Source: an uncultured Bacilli bacterium (lineage in GTDB: Bacteria > Bacillota_I > Bacilli_A > RF39 > UBA660). Taken from it: DNA of 11,763 bases. The stretch spans positions 1 to 11,763 of the forward strand of contig CALVKK010000031.1 of NCBI GenBank assembly GCA_944332645.1, written 5' to 3'. Shown here in pieces: positions 6,590 to 11,662 of this stretch. The notes below the pieces were generated by a model that was given only the letters and a program-made list of their open reading frames with translations, made no database searches and was not told the DNA's origin. Position numbers and translations under genes: made by a program. Numbering within the stretch: the stretch's first letter is position 1; each line of letters starts with the position of its first letter.

Positions 6590-6921
6590 ATTTAGTTAAA
6601 ATTACAGATTGTCCTAATTATGATAAAATAGTAAATTTTTTATATTTAGAAAATGATATTGTTTCTAAATTGCTAATCGAATATTATCAAGAATATGTCT
6701 TTAATATTAAAAGTGAAAAGAGCAAATTAAAAATCGATGGTATAATGGGTTTATATACCGATAAAGAAGACTTTTATAAATATGTACAAAATTATTTTGA
6801 CATTAGTAATAACAATGAAATATATGATAACTATGATAAGGTTATTAGAAAACTGGTTAAAGTTTATCAAGAATATGAAATAAATGCTTTAAAAAATATC
6901 AAAAATTCGAGGTGGTTATAA
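6586..6921 (+). CDS. Unrecognised 111-residue protein coupled to rseP
   Basis: I do not recognise this gene. It overlaps the rseP stop by four bases (ATGA) and ends directly against the ABC ATPase start with no gap (TAA then ATG), so it is almost certainly translated. The product looks soluble: no signal peptide and no membrane segment, rich in Lys, Asn, Asp, Tyr and Ile, and probably alpha-helical (IVNFLYLENDIVSKLLIEYY, then FYKYVQNYFDI, KVIRKLVKVYQEYEINALKNI). No cysteine-rich or catalytic-looking motif stands out, and there is a single Cys (C9). The ribosome site of the ABC gene (GAGGTGG, 6909-6915) lies within its last codons. It could be a cytoplasmic regulator or adaptor for the protease or the transporter, but nothing in the sequence decides that. 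Confidence 0.8.
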   Translation: MNLVKITDCPNYDKIVNFLYLENDIVSKLLIEYYQEYVFNIKSEKSKLKIDGIMGLYTDKEDFYKYVQNYFDISNNNEIYDNYDKVIRKLVKVYQEYEINALKNIKNSRWL

Positions 6922-7821
6922 ATGTTAAAAGTAGATAGAGTCACAAAATATTATGGTGATTTTAAAGCTGTCGACAATTTATCGTTTGAAGTGAAACCTG
7001 GTGAGATATTTGGCTTATTAGGAGTAAATGGTGCAGGTAAAACGACGACCTTTAGAATGATTATGGGGTTACTTGACATCACTGAAGGTAATATTACATT
7101 AAACGGTAAAAAGATCGATTATGATGTAACAGATGAAATAGGATTTTTGACCGAAGAAAGAAGTCTATTGACTAAATTAACAGTTAAGGAACAATGTCTG
7201 TATTATGGAACTTTAAAAGGAATGAAAGAAGAAGACATCATTAAAAAAACTAAAGAGTTGTTAGAAAAGTTTGAAATTTCGGACTATTTTGACAAAAAAA
7301 TAAAAGAATTGTCAAAAGGTAATCAACAGAAAGTGCAGTTTATTACAGCAATTATTAACGATCCTAAGTTATTGATTCTTGATGAACCGTTTAGCGGTCT
7401 GGACCCTTTTAATGTTGAATTGTTCAAAAAACAAATTGTCGAAATGTCTAAAAAAGGAAGTATGATCATATTTTCTTCTCATCGAATGGAACATGTTGAA
7501 CTATTTTGTAAAAAATTAGTTGTTTTGATGAAGGGTAAATCAGTATTAGAAGGGGAACTAAAAAAAATAAAAGAAAAATATCGCAAGAAAAACATTTTAA
7601 TTAAAGGAGACATTGACCCTGATAAGATTAGTAAGATAAAAGGAGTTATTTCGGTTATTAATAAAGCTGATGAATTTGAAGTTAAGATTGAAAGTCAAGA
7701 TATTGTAGATGATGTATTTAGGCACATTACCAAGTGTTCTAATGTGACTAAGTTTTTAGTTGAGGAGCCAAGTTTAAATGAAATATTTGTCGCTAAAGTA
7801 GGTGAATCATATGAAAAATAA
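6922..7821 (+). CDS. ABC transporter ATP-binding protein, NatA/YhaQ type
   Basis: Cytoplasmic ATPase of an ABC-2 export system, pairing with the next gene. Walker A is GVNGAGKT (34-41), the signature LSKGNQQK (130-137), Walker B LLILDEP (150-156) with catalytic Glu155, and the H-switch His187 (SSHRMEH). The Q-loop position reads GFLTEER (74-80), as in YhaQ/NatA proteins that have PEER there. A C-terminal DUF4162-type domain fills residues about 215-299. In characterised relatives this pair exports sodium, antibiotics or peptides. The substrate here is unknown. The ribosome site is GAGGTGG. Its last 11 bases overlap the permease start, so the pair is translated together, downstream of rseP and the 111-residue protein. 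Confidence 0.93.
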   Translation: MLKVDRVTKYYGDFKAVDNLSFEVKPGEIFGLLGVNGAGKTTTFRMIMGLLDITEGNITLNGKKIDYDVTDEIGFLTEERSLLTKLTVKEQCLYYGTLKGMKEEDIIKKTKELLEKFEISDYFDKKIKELSKGNQQKVQFITAIINDPKLLILDEPFSGLDPFNVELFKKQIVEMSKKGSMIIFSSHRMEHVELFCKKLVVLMKGKSVLEGELKKIKEKYRKKNILIKGDIDPDKISKIKGVISVINKADEFEVKIESQDIVDDVFRHITKCSNVTKFLVEEPSLNEIFVAKVGESYEK

Positions 7822-9139
7822 ATTGAAATTTTTAGTGGGTGTAAGTTTAAAAAGAAAAATCAAAACAAAATGGTTTGCGGTTGCAAATATTTTGATTGCT
7901 TTAGTTATTGTTGGGTTAGTCAACATCGATCATATTATAAATTTTTTTGGTGGTGATTTTGACGAAAAAACGAAAATTTATGTCATTGATAATACCAATA
8001 CTTCTTTTGAAATATTCAAAAATTCAGCTAATACTAGTTTCAGTTTGACTGATGATAATGAGAACAAGTATGAGATAATCAAATATGATCAAAGTAAGGA
8101 AGAAATAATTGAAACTATTAAAAACGATGACAATGAAAAAAATGCGATTGCTCTAGTTTTTGATTTTGATGATCAAAACATAGTGTCAGTTGAGATGATT
8201 AGCAATAATTTTGTTGACACTTTAGATATGTCAACTATCAATAGTGCTGCTAATGCCGTTAAAGTTTATTTAGCAATGGATAAATTTGAAATCAGCGAAG
8301 AAGAGATGACTATTATCAATACAGGTGTTGCTATTCAACGAACTATTTTAGATGATAGTAAAGATTCTGCTGATGAGAATATGGATATGATTATGTCAAC
8401 AGTATTTCCTGTCTTTATTTTACCATTCTTTATTTTAGTTATTTTTTTAGTTCAAATGATTGGTGCTGAAATTAACGATGAAAAAACTACCCGTGGGATG
8501 GAAATTATCATTTCTAATGTCTCACCTAGTGTACATTTCTTTAGTAAATGTATTGCTGGTAACCTTTTTATTTTAATTCAAGGTGGTTTATTAATTTTAT
8601 ATGCTTTTTTAGGATTTGTTTCACGCAGTTTATTTAGTGATACTACTGGTTTGAGTGATTTGACGGGTCAGTTAACTGATATACTAGGAAGTCTTTTTAC
8701 ACCAAGTTTTATTGATTCGTTAAAGTACATTATTCCATTAGTTTTGGTTTTAATGATTTTAACCTTTATAGGATATTCTTTAGTTGCTGGTATTTTAGCT
8801 AGTGTTACAACTAATACTGAAGATTTTCAGCAAGTGCAAACACCAATTATTTTAATTGTTTTACTTGGATATTATTTGGCAATGATGGCAGGAGCTTTTA
8901 AAGGATCTGTGATAATCAATATTTTAGGTTATGTTCCTTTTATATCAGCGATACTGAGTCCTTCTTTGTTAGTTATGGGTGAGTTTAGTGTTTTAGATGT
9001 TTTGATATCGATTGGATTGATGGGATTAACTATCTTTATCCTTATTAAGTATGGGTTAAAAATATATAAGGTGGGAATTTTAAACTATTCTTCTAATGGT
9101 TTGTGGAAGAAAATGTTTAAAGCCTTAAAAGGAAACTAG
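7811..9139 (+). CDS. ABC-2 type permease, NatB/YhaP type
   Basis: Membrane subunit of the exporter. The 442-residue product has one N-terminal membrane helix (about 21-40), a large extracytoplasmic domain (about 45-190) and five or six helices in the C-terminal half, the standard NatB/YhaP plan. The cytoplasmic stretch GAEINDEKTTRGMEIIISNV and the later NTEDFQQVQTPI match conserved family motifs (EEKxxR.MEvl.SsVsp and ..qq.QtPi). Start is ATG 7811 with AGGTGA at 7800-7805. A GTG nine bases earlier (7802) lies within that ribosome site and is unlikely. It overlaps the ATPase gene by 11 bases. A short hairpin spans its stop codon and a tRNA-Leu begins 19 bases later. Confidence 0.92.
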   Translation: MKNKLKFLVGVSLKRKIKTKWFAVANILIALVIVGLVNIDHIINFFGGDFDEKTKIYVIDNTNTSFEIFKNSANTSFSLTDDNENKYEIIKYDQSKEEIIETIKNDDNEKNAIALVFDFDDQNIVSVEMISNNFVDTLDMSTINSAANAVKVYLAMDKFEISEEEMTIINTGVAIQRTILDDSKDSADENMDMIMSTVFPVFILPFFILVIFLVQMIGAEINDEKTTRGMEIIISNVSPSVHFFSKCIAGNLFILIQGGLLILYAFLGFVSRSLFSDTTGLSDLTGQLTDILGSLFTPSFIDSLKYIIPLVLVLMILTFIGYSLVAGILASVTTNTEDFQQVQTPIILIVLLGYYLAMMAGAFKGSVIINILGYVPFISAILSPSLLVMGEFSVLDVLISIGLMGLTIFILIKYGLKIYKVGILNYSSNGLWKKMFKALKGN

Positions 9140-9154
9140 GAATTAACTAGTTTT
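9133..9154 (+). terminator. Weak hairpin at the permease stop codon
   Basis: AAACTAG (9133-9139) / CTAGTTT (9147-9153) with a 7-base loop, and only four T (9151-9154). It contains the TAG stop. It may be a leaky terminator, letting some transcripts run into the adjacent tRNA-Leu. Confidence 0.4.
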
Positions 9155-9158
9155 ACTT

Positions 9159-9243
9159 GCACAGGTGGTGGAATGGTAGACACGCAGGTTTGAGGTGCCT
9201 GTGAGATGTTCTCGTGAGGGTTCAAATCCCTTTCTGTGCACCA
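9159..9243 (+). tRNA. tRNA-Leu(GAG)
   Basis: Type-II tRNA with a long variable arm. Acceptor 9159-9165 pairs with 9233-9239 (last pair G-U), discriminator A9240, CCA encoded at 9241-9243. Anticodon stem CAGGT/GCCTG (9185-9189 / 9197-9201) with loop TTGAGGT, anticodon GAG at 9192-9194. Variable arm GAGA/TCTC, T-arm GGG-TTCAAAT-CCC. It reads CUU and CUC codons. No convincing promoter lies between it and the permease, so it may be transcribed with the ABC operon. Confidence 0.96.
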
Positions 9244-9339
9244 TGAAAAAATATAACTAATTATCGAAAACGTAACATAAAAAGTTTAAGAATTGTGTGG
9301 TTCTTTTAAGACTAAATAATGCAAAAGTCACCATACTAT

Positions 9340-9404
9340 TAAAATGTAACCTATAAAGCAGGTCTCTCTTTTTTTTAAGAGTCCACTTTATAGGTTACAT
9401 TTTA
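9340..9404. repeat. Long perfect inverted repeat, possible MITE/IS3-type relic or terminator
   Basis: A 19-bp perfect stem (9340-9358 / 9386-9404) encloses a 27-base interior with a further CTCTT/AAGAG pairing (9366-9370 / 9377-9381) around six T. Within it, 9345-9399 begins TG and ends CA, and the two ends read inward as TGTAACCTATAAAG followed by CAGGTCTCT on the left and TGGACTCTT on the right. This imperfect-then-perfect arrangement resembles terminal repeats of IS3-family elements (TATAAAGTGGAC core, from memory) with the transposase deleted. No direct target repeat is visible: the flanks are AAAA and TTTT. It could equally be a strong bidirectional terminator for tRNA-Leu. The stretch 9244-9339 before it shows no gene and only a weak hairpin (AAGAA/TTCTT, 9288-9305). 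Confidence 0.6.
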
Positions 9405-9413
9405 TATAGCAAT

Positions 9414-9439
9414 ATATGTTTTTTTATTTAAAAACATAT
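9414..9439 (+). other. AT-only hairpin before the tRNA-Thr promoter
   Basis: ATATGTTTTT (9414-9423) / AAAAACATAT (9430-9439), 10 bp with a 6-base loop and one G-C pair, followed by TTT. It lies directly against the -35 of the tRNA-Thr promoter. It may act as a weak terminator. The stem is too AT-rich to be sure. Confidence 0.35.
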
Positions 9440-9467
9440 TTGTACTTTAATAATAATATGATATAAT
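9440..9467 (+). promoter_or_regulatory. Promoter of tRNA-Thr(CGT) and the DUF3048 gene
   Basis: -35 TTGTAC (9440-9445), 16-base spacer, extended -10 TGA-TATAAT (TG 9459-9460, hexamer 9462-9467). The tRNA starts at 9478, only a few bases past the expected transcript start. Confidence 0.8.
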
Positions 9468-9477
9468 TATATCAGTT

Positions 9478-9553
9478 GCTGGAATAGCTTAGTTGGTAGA
9501 GCAACGCATTCGTAACGCGTAGGTCGTAGGTTCGAATCCTATTTCCAGCACCA
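9478..9553 (+). tRNA. tRNA-Thr(CGT)
   Basis: Acceptor GCTGGAA (9478-9484) / TTCCAGC (9543-9549), A discriminator, CCA encoded (9551-9553). Loop TTCGTAA (9509-9515) with anticodon CGT at 9511-9513. D-arm GCTTAGTTGGTAGAGC, T-arm TTCGAAT. It reads ACG. The anticodon stem has an A-C mismatch at the loop-closing pair (9508 with 9516), so only four of five pairs form. Confidence 0.95.
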
Positions 9554-9578
9554 TTTTTTAAATTAAAGGAGTATGATT

Positions 9579-10613
9579 ATGAAGTTAAAATGGGGAAATA
9601 TTTTTATAGCATTTTTGCTCTTGATTTTAGTCGCAGGAACAGTAGTATACTTTGTCTTTTTTAAGGAAGATGAACAAGCATTGTCATCTAATAACCAAGA
9701 AGAGTCTCCTATTAAAGAAAAAGAATTACAAGTCATTGATTTAGATTCTGACACTAGACCGATAGCAATCATGGTCAATAATCATCAAACAGCTCAACCA
9801 TTGCAAACGGGCTTAAATGATGCTTATTTGGTATACGAGATGGTTGTAGAGGGTGGTATTACAAGAATGCTTGCTGTATTTAAAGATGCTGATACTGCAA
9901 GAGTTGGAACTGTCAGAAGTTCAAGACATTATTTTTTAGATTATGCATTAGAAAATGATGCTATATATGTTCATTATGGCTGGAGTCCCCAAGCTGAAGA
10001 AGACATATATAGTCTTGGTATTAATAATGTTAATGGGATGGTTGATGGTAGTCCTTTTTGGCGCGATACGACTTTAAATGTTCCGACTGAACATACGGTT
10101 TATACTAGTATTTCTAGCCTAAATGAAACCATTGAAAACAAAGGTTATCGAACAACTACTGATAAAGATAATTTATTAAATTATAGTGTTGATGAAATTG
10201 ATCTTTCAACAGTTAATGGTGCGATTAAAGCTGATGAAGTAAAGATTGAGTATTCAAGTTATCAAACTAATACCTTTGTTTATGATAGTAGTAGTAAATT
10301 ATATAAGAAATATAGTAATGATATAGAACGAAAAGATTATGTAACTGGCGAGACTTTTACAGCTAAAAATATTATTACATATCAAGTTTCTAATTATAGT
10401 ATTGATACTTATGGTAGACAGGAATTAAATAATATCGGTAAGGGAGAAGGATATTATATTTCCAATGGTTATGCAGTTCCAATCACTTGGGAAAAAACTT
10501 CGGCTTCTGATCAGACAATTTATAGATTTTTGGATGGGCAAGAAATTACTGTTAATGATGGTAGTACTTACATTCAGATTCAACCTAAAAATAAAAATAT
10601 AGAAATTTTATAA
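9579..10613 (+). CDS. Membrane-anchored DUF3048 (YerB-like) protein
   Basis: Extracytoplasmic protein of unknown function in the DUF3048/YerB family. The N-terminus MKLKWGNIFIAFLLLILVAG plus TVVYFVFF is an uncleaved-type membrane anchor. There is no lipobox cysteine, unlike YerB of Bacillus subtilis, which is a lipoprotein. Family hallmarks are clear: RPIAIMVNNH (60-69), GLNDAYLVYEMVVEGGITRM (78-97), VRSSRHYFLDYA (112-123), VHYGWSPQA (131-139), and a C-terminal domain with GEGYYISNGYAVPITWEK and a GxxTYIQ ending. I choose ATG 9579, seven bases after AGGAG (9567-9571). ATG 9573 is only one base after it. It begins 25 bases after the CCA of tRNA-Thr(CGT) with no separate promoter, so it is probably co-transcribed with the tRNA. 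No clear terminator follows. Confidence 0.93.
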   Translation: MKLKWGNIFIAFLLLILVAGTVVYFVFFKEDEQALSSNNQEESPIKEKELQVIDLDSDTRPIAIMVNNHQTAQPLQTGLNDAYLVYEMVVEGGITRMLAVFKDADTARVGTVRSSRHYFLDYALENDAIYVHYGWSPQAEEDIYSLGINNVNGMVDGSPFWRDTTLNVPTEHTVYTSISSLNETIENKGYRTTTDKDNLLNYSVDEIDLSTVNGAIKADEVKIEYSSYQTNTFVYDSSSKLYKKYSNDIERKDYVTGETFTAKNIITYQVSNYSIDTYGRQELNNIGKGEGYYISNGYAVPITWEKTSASDQTIYRFLDGQEITVNDGSTYIQIQPKNKNIEIL

Positions 10614-10630
10614 AAAATAAACTAAAACTA

Positions 10631-10659
10631 TTATATTTTTCTTATTATTGTGATATAAT
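10631..10659 (+). promoter_or_regulatory. Promoter of the HD-domain gene
   Basis: Extended -10 TGA-TATAAT (10651-10659) with a weak -35 TTATAT (10631-10636) 17 bases upstream. The ribosome site GAGGTGA (10670-10676) follows. Confidence 0.65.
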
Positions 10660-10685
10660 GTTATAGTTCGAGGTGAAATAAAGCA

Positions 10686-11186
10686 ATGAATATTGACAAT
10701 CTTGAAAAAGAATACTTAGATATTGTTAATAATATTTTGTATAATAAAGAATTTTTGAAATTAAAAAATTGTGAACATCATGGTATTAATAGATACGATC
10801 ATTCTTTGAAAGTTTCGTATAAGGCATATAAATATGCTAAAAAACATAATCTTGATTATAAATCAGCAGCCACTGGTGGTTTATTACATGATTTTTTTAA
10901 TGAGACTAATTTTAGTATAAAAGATAAATTTATTTCAACTTTTAGTCATCCATTAAAAGCTGAAGTTAATGCTTTAAATACTTTTAATATTAGTCCTAAA
11001 GAAGCTGATATAATTAAAAGTCATATGTTCCCACTTAATGTTAATTTGCCTAAGTATAAGGAAAGTTGGTTAGTTAGTTTTTGTGATAAACAAGTAGCAT
11101 TAACAGAGTTTGGTTATAAATTTAGTTATAAATTACGCTATGTTTCAAATTTAGCTATCCTATTATTATTTAATTTCATAAAGTAG
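10686..11186 (+). CDS. Small HD-domain phosphohydrolase
   Basis: Probable metal-dependent phosphohydrolase of the HD superfamily, substrate unknown. Metal-ligand pattern: His39 in INRYDHSLKVS, the His68-Asp69 doublet in GGLLHDFFNE, and Asp134 in SFCDKQVAL. Additional histidines His88 (SHPLKAE) and His113 (SHMFP) suit the larger HD families that hold two metals. At 166 residues it is a stand-alone HD domain with no fused sensor or synthetase domain, so it is not a RelA/SpoT protein. It ends in a hydrophobic stretch (VSNLAILLLFNFIK, 153-166) that may pack against the fold or a membrane. It has its own promoter, ribosome site GAGGTGA, and a terminator that begins in its stop codon. Confidence 0.88.
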   Translation: MNIDNLEKEYLDIVNNILYNKEFLKLKNCEHHGINRYDHSLKVSYKAYKYAKKHNLDYKSAATGGLLHDFFNETNFSIKDKFISTFSHPLKAEVNALNTFNISPKEADIIKSHMFPLNVNLPKYKESWLVSFCDKQVALTEFGYKFSYKLRYVSNLAILLLFNFIK

Positions 11187-11206
11187 ATAGTTTTACTATC
11201 TTTTTT
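11185..11206 (+). terminator. Terminator of the HD-domain gene
   Basis: AGATAGT (11185-11191) / ACTATCT (11195-11201) with a 3-base loop, T-run 11201-11206. The last two bases of the stop codon TAG (11184-11186) are in the stem. Confidence 0.8.
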
Positions 11207-11207
11207 C

Positions 11208-11236
11208 TTGCATAAATGAATTAAATTGTTTATAAT
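11208..11236 (+). promoter_or_regulatory. Promoter of tRNA-Arg(CCT)
   Basis: -35 TTGCAT (11208-11213), 17-base spacer, -10 TATAAT (11231-11236). The -35 begins one base after the preceding terminator T-run, the same arrangement as before uppS. Confidence 0.8.
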
Positions 11237-11244
11237 TATAGTGT

Positions 11245-11321
11245 GTCCTCGTAGCTCAGCTGGATAGAGCACGGCCCTCCTAAGGCCGGTGTCGTTGGTT
11301 CAAATCCAATCGGGGACGCCA
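11245..11321 (+). tRNA. tRNA-Arg(CCT)
   Basis: Acceptor GTCCTCG (11245-11251) / CGGGGAC (11311-11317) with one T-G pair, discriminator G11318, CCA encoded (11319-11321). Anticodon stem CGGCC/GGCCG, loop CTCCTAA, anticodon CCT at 11279-11281. D-arm GCTCAGCTGGATAGAGC, T-arm TTGG-TTCAAAT-CCAA. It reads AGG. Confidence 0.96.
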
Positions 11322-11331
11322 TTTGTTCATT

Positions 11332-11355
11332 AAACCTTATAAAATAAGGTTTTTT
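11332..11355 (+). terminator. Terminator of tRNA-Arg
   Basis: AAACCTTAT (11332-11340) / ATAAGGTTT (11344-11352), loop AAA, T-run 11350-11355. The T-rich spacer from here to 11433 shows no gene. Confidence 0.85.
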
Positions 11356-11433
11356 ATTTTTCTTGGCCTTGCTTTTGGTCTTGTTTTTTAATCTTTTTTA
11401 ATAAATTTATTTACTTAGAATATATTTTAATAG

Positions 11434-11462
11434 TTTACAGATAAAGTTGTTTTTGATATAAT
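11434..11462 (+). promoter_or_regulatory. Promoter of tRNA-Thr(GGT)
   Basis: -35 TTTACA (11434-11439), 17-base spacer, extended -10 TGA-TATAAT (11454-11462). The tRNA starts 8 bases after the hexamer ends. Confidence 0.8.
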
Positions 11463-11470
11463 GTATCCAT

Positions 11471-11544
11471 GCCGATATAGTTTAGTGGTAAAACAGATCC
11501 TTGGTAAGGATCAGCGGACAGTTCAATTCTGTCTTTCGGCACCA
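11471..11544 (+). tRNA. tRNA-Thr(GGT)
   Basis: Acceptor GCCGATA (11471-11477) / TTTCGGC (11534-11540), A discriminator, CCA encoded (11542-11544). D-stem GTTT/AAAC. Anticodon stem GATCC/GGATC, loop TTGGTAA, anticodon GGT at 11503-11505. T-stem GACAG/CTGTC. It reads ACU and ACC. The sixth acceptor pair is T-T (11476 with 11535), an internal mismatch. All other arms pair fully. Confidence 0.94.
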
Positions 11545-11556
11545 TAGGGAAATCCG

Positions 11557-11580
11557 CTCGAACTTTTTATAAGTTGCGAG
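11557..11580 (+). other. Hairpin at the head of the downstream leader
   Basis: CTCGAACTT (11557-11565) pairs with AAGTT-G-CGAG (11571-11580), nine pairs with one bulged G (11576) and a 5-base loop. It is followed by A-rich sequence rather than a T-run, so it is not a terminator. It stands 12 bases after the tRNA-Thr(GGT) CCA. Confidence 0.6.
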
Positions 11581-11591
11581 AATAAATAGAC

Positions 11592-11621
11592 AATCAATTC
11601 TAAATTAGGATTGATTTTTTT
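11592..11621 (+). terminator. Terminator, possibly an attenuator
   Basis: AATCAATTC (11592-11600) / GGATTGATT (11608-11616), nine pairs including one T-G, loop of 7, T-run 11615-11621. It may end the tRNA-Thr transcript, or act as an attenuator for the next gene. Confidence 0.75.
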
Positions 11622-11662
11622 CTTGTTTAGAAAAAAGTCTTTCAAAGAAAGGATTGATTAAA

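Larger units (their letters stand above)
11545..11662 (+). promoter_or_regulatory. Candidate regulated leader with alternative hairpins
   Basis: The 10-mer AGGATTGATT occurs twice: in the terminator right arm (11607-11616) and over the ribosome site of the next gene (11650-11659). The terminator left arm (11592-11600) can therefore pair with either. A second small stem, CTTTC/GAAAG (11639-11643 / 11647-11651), also covers the AAAGGA ribosome site, and the A-run 11631-11636 can pair with the terminator T-run. No separate -10 is visible between the terminator and the gene. Regulation is inferred. Confidence 0.3.

Noticed and set aside
9288..9305. AAGAA/TTCTT hairpin as the tRNA-Leu terminator
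   Set aside because: Five weak pairs and a short T-run are expected by chance in this base composition. The 9340-9404 hairpin is a better candidate.
9563..9778. 71-codon - strand open frame
   Set aside because: Antisense to the start of the DUF3048 gene, with no independent support.
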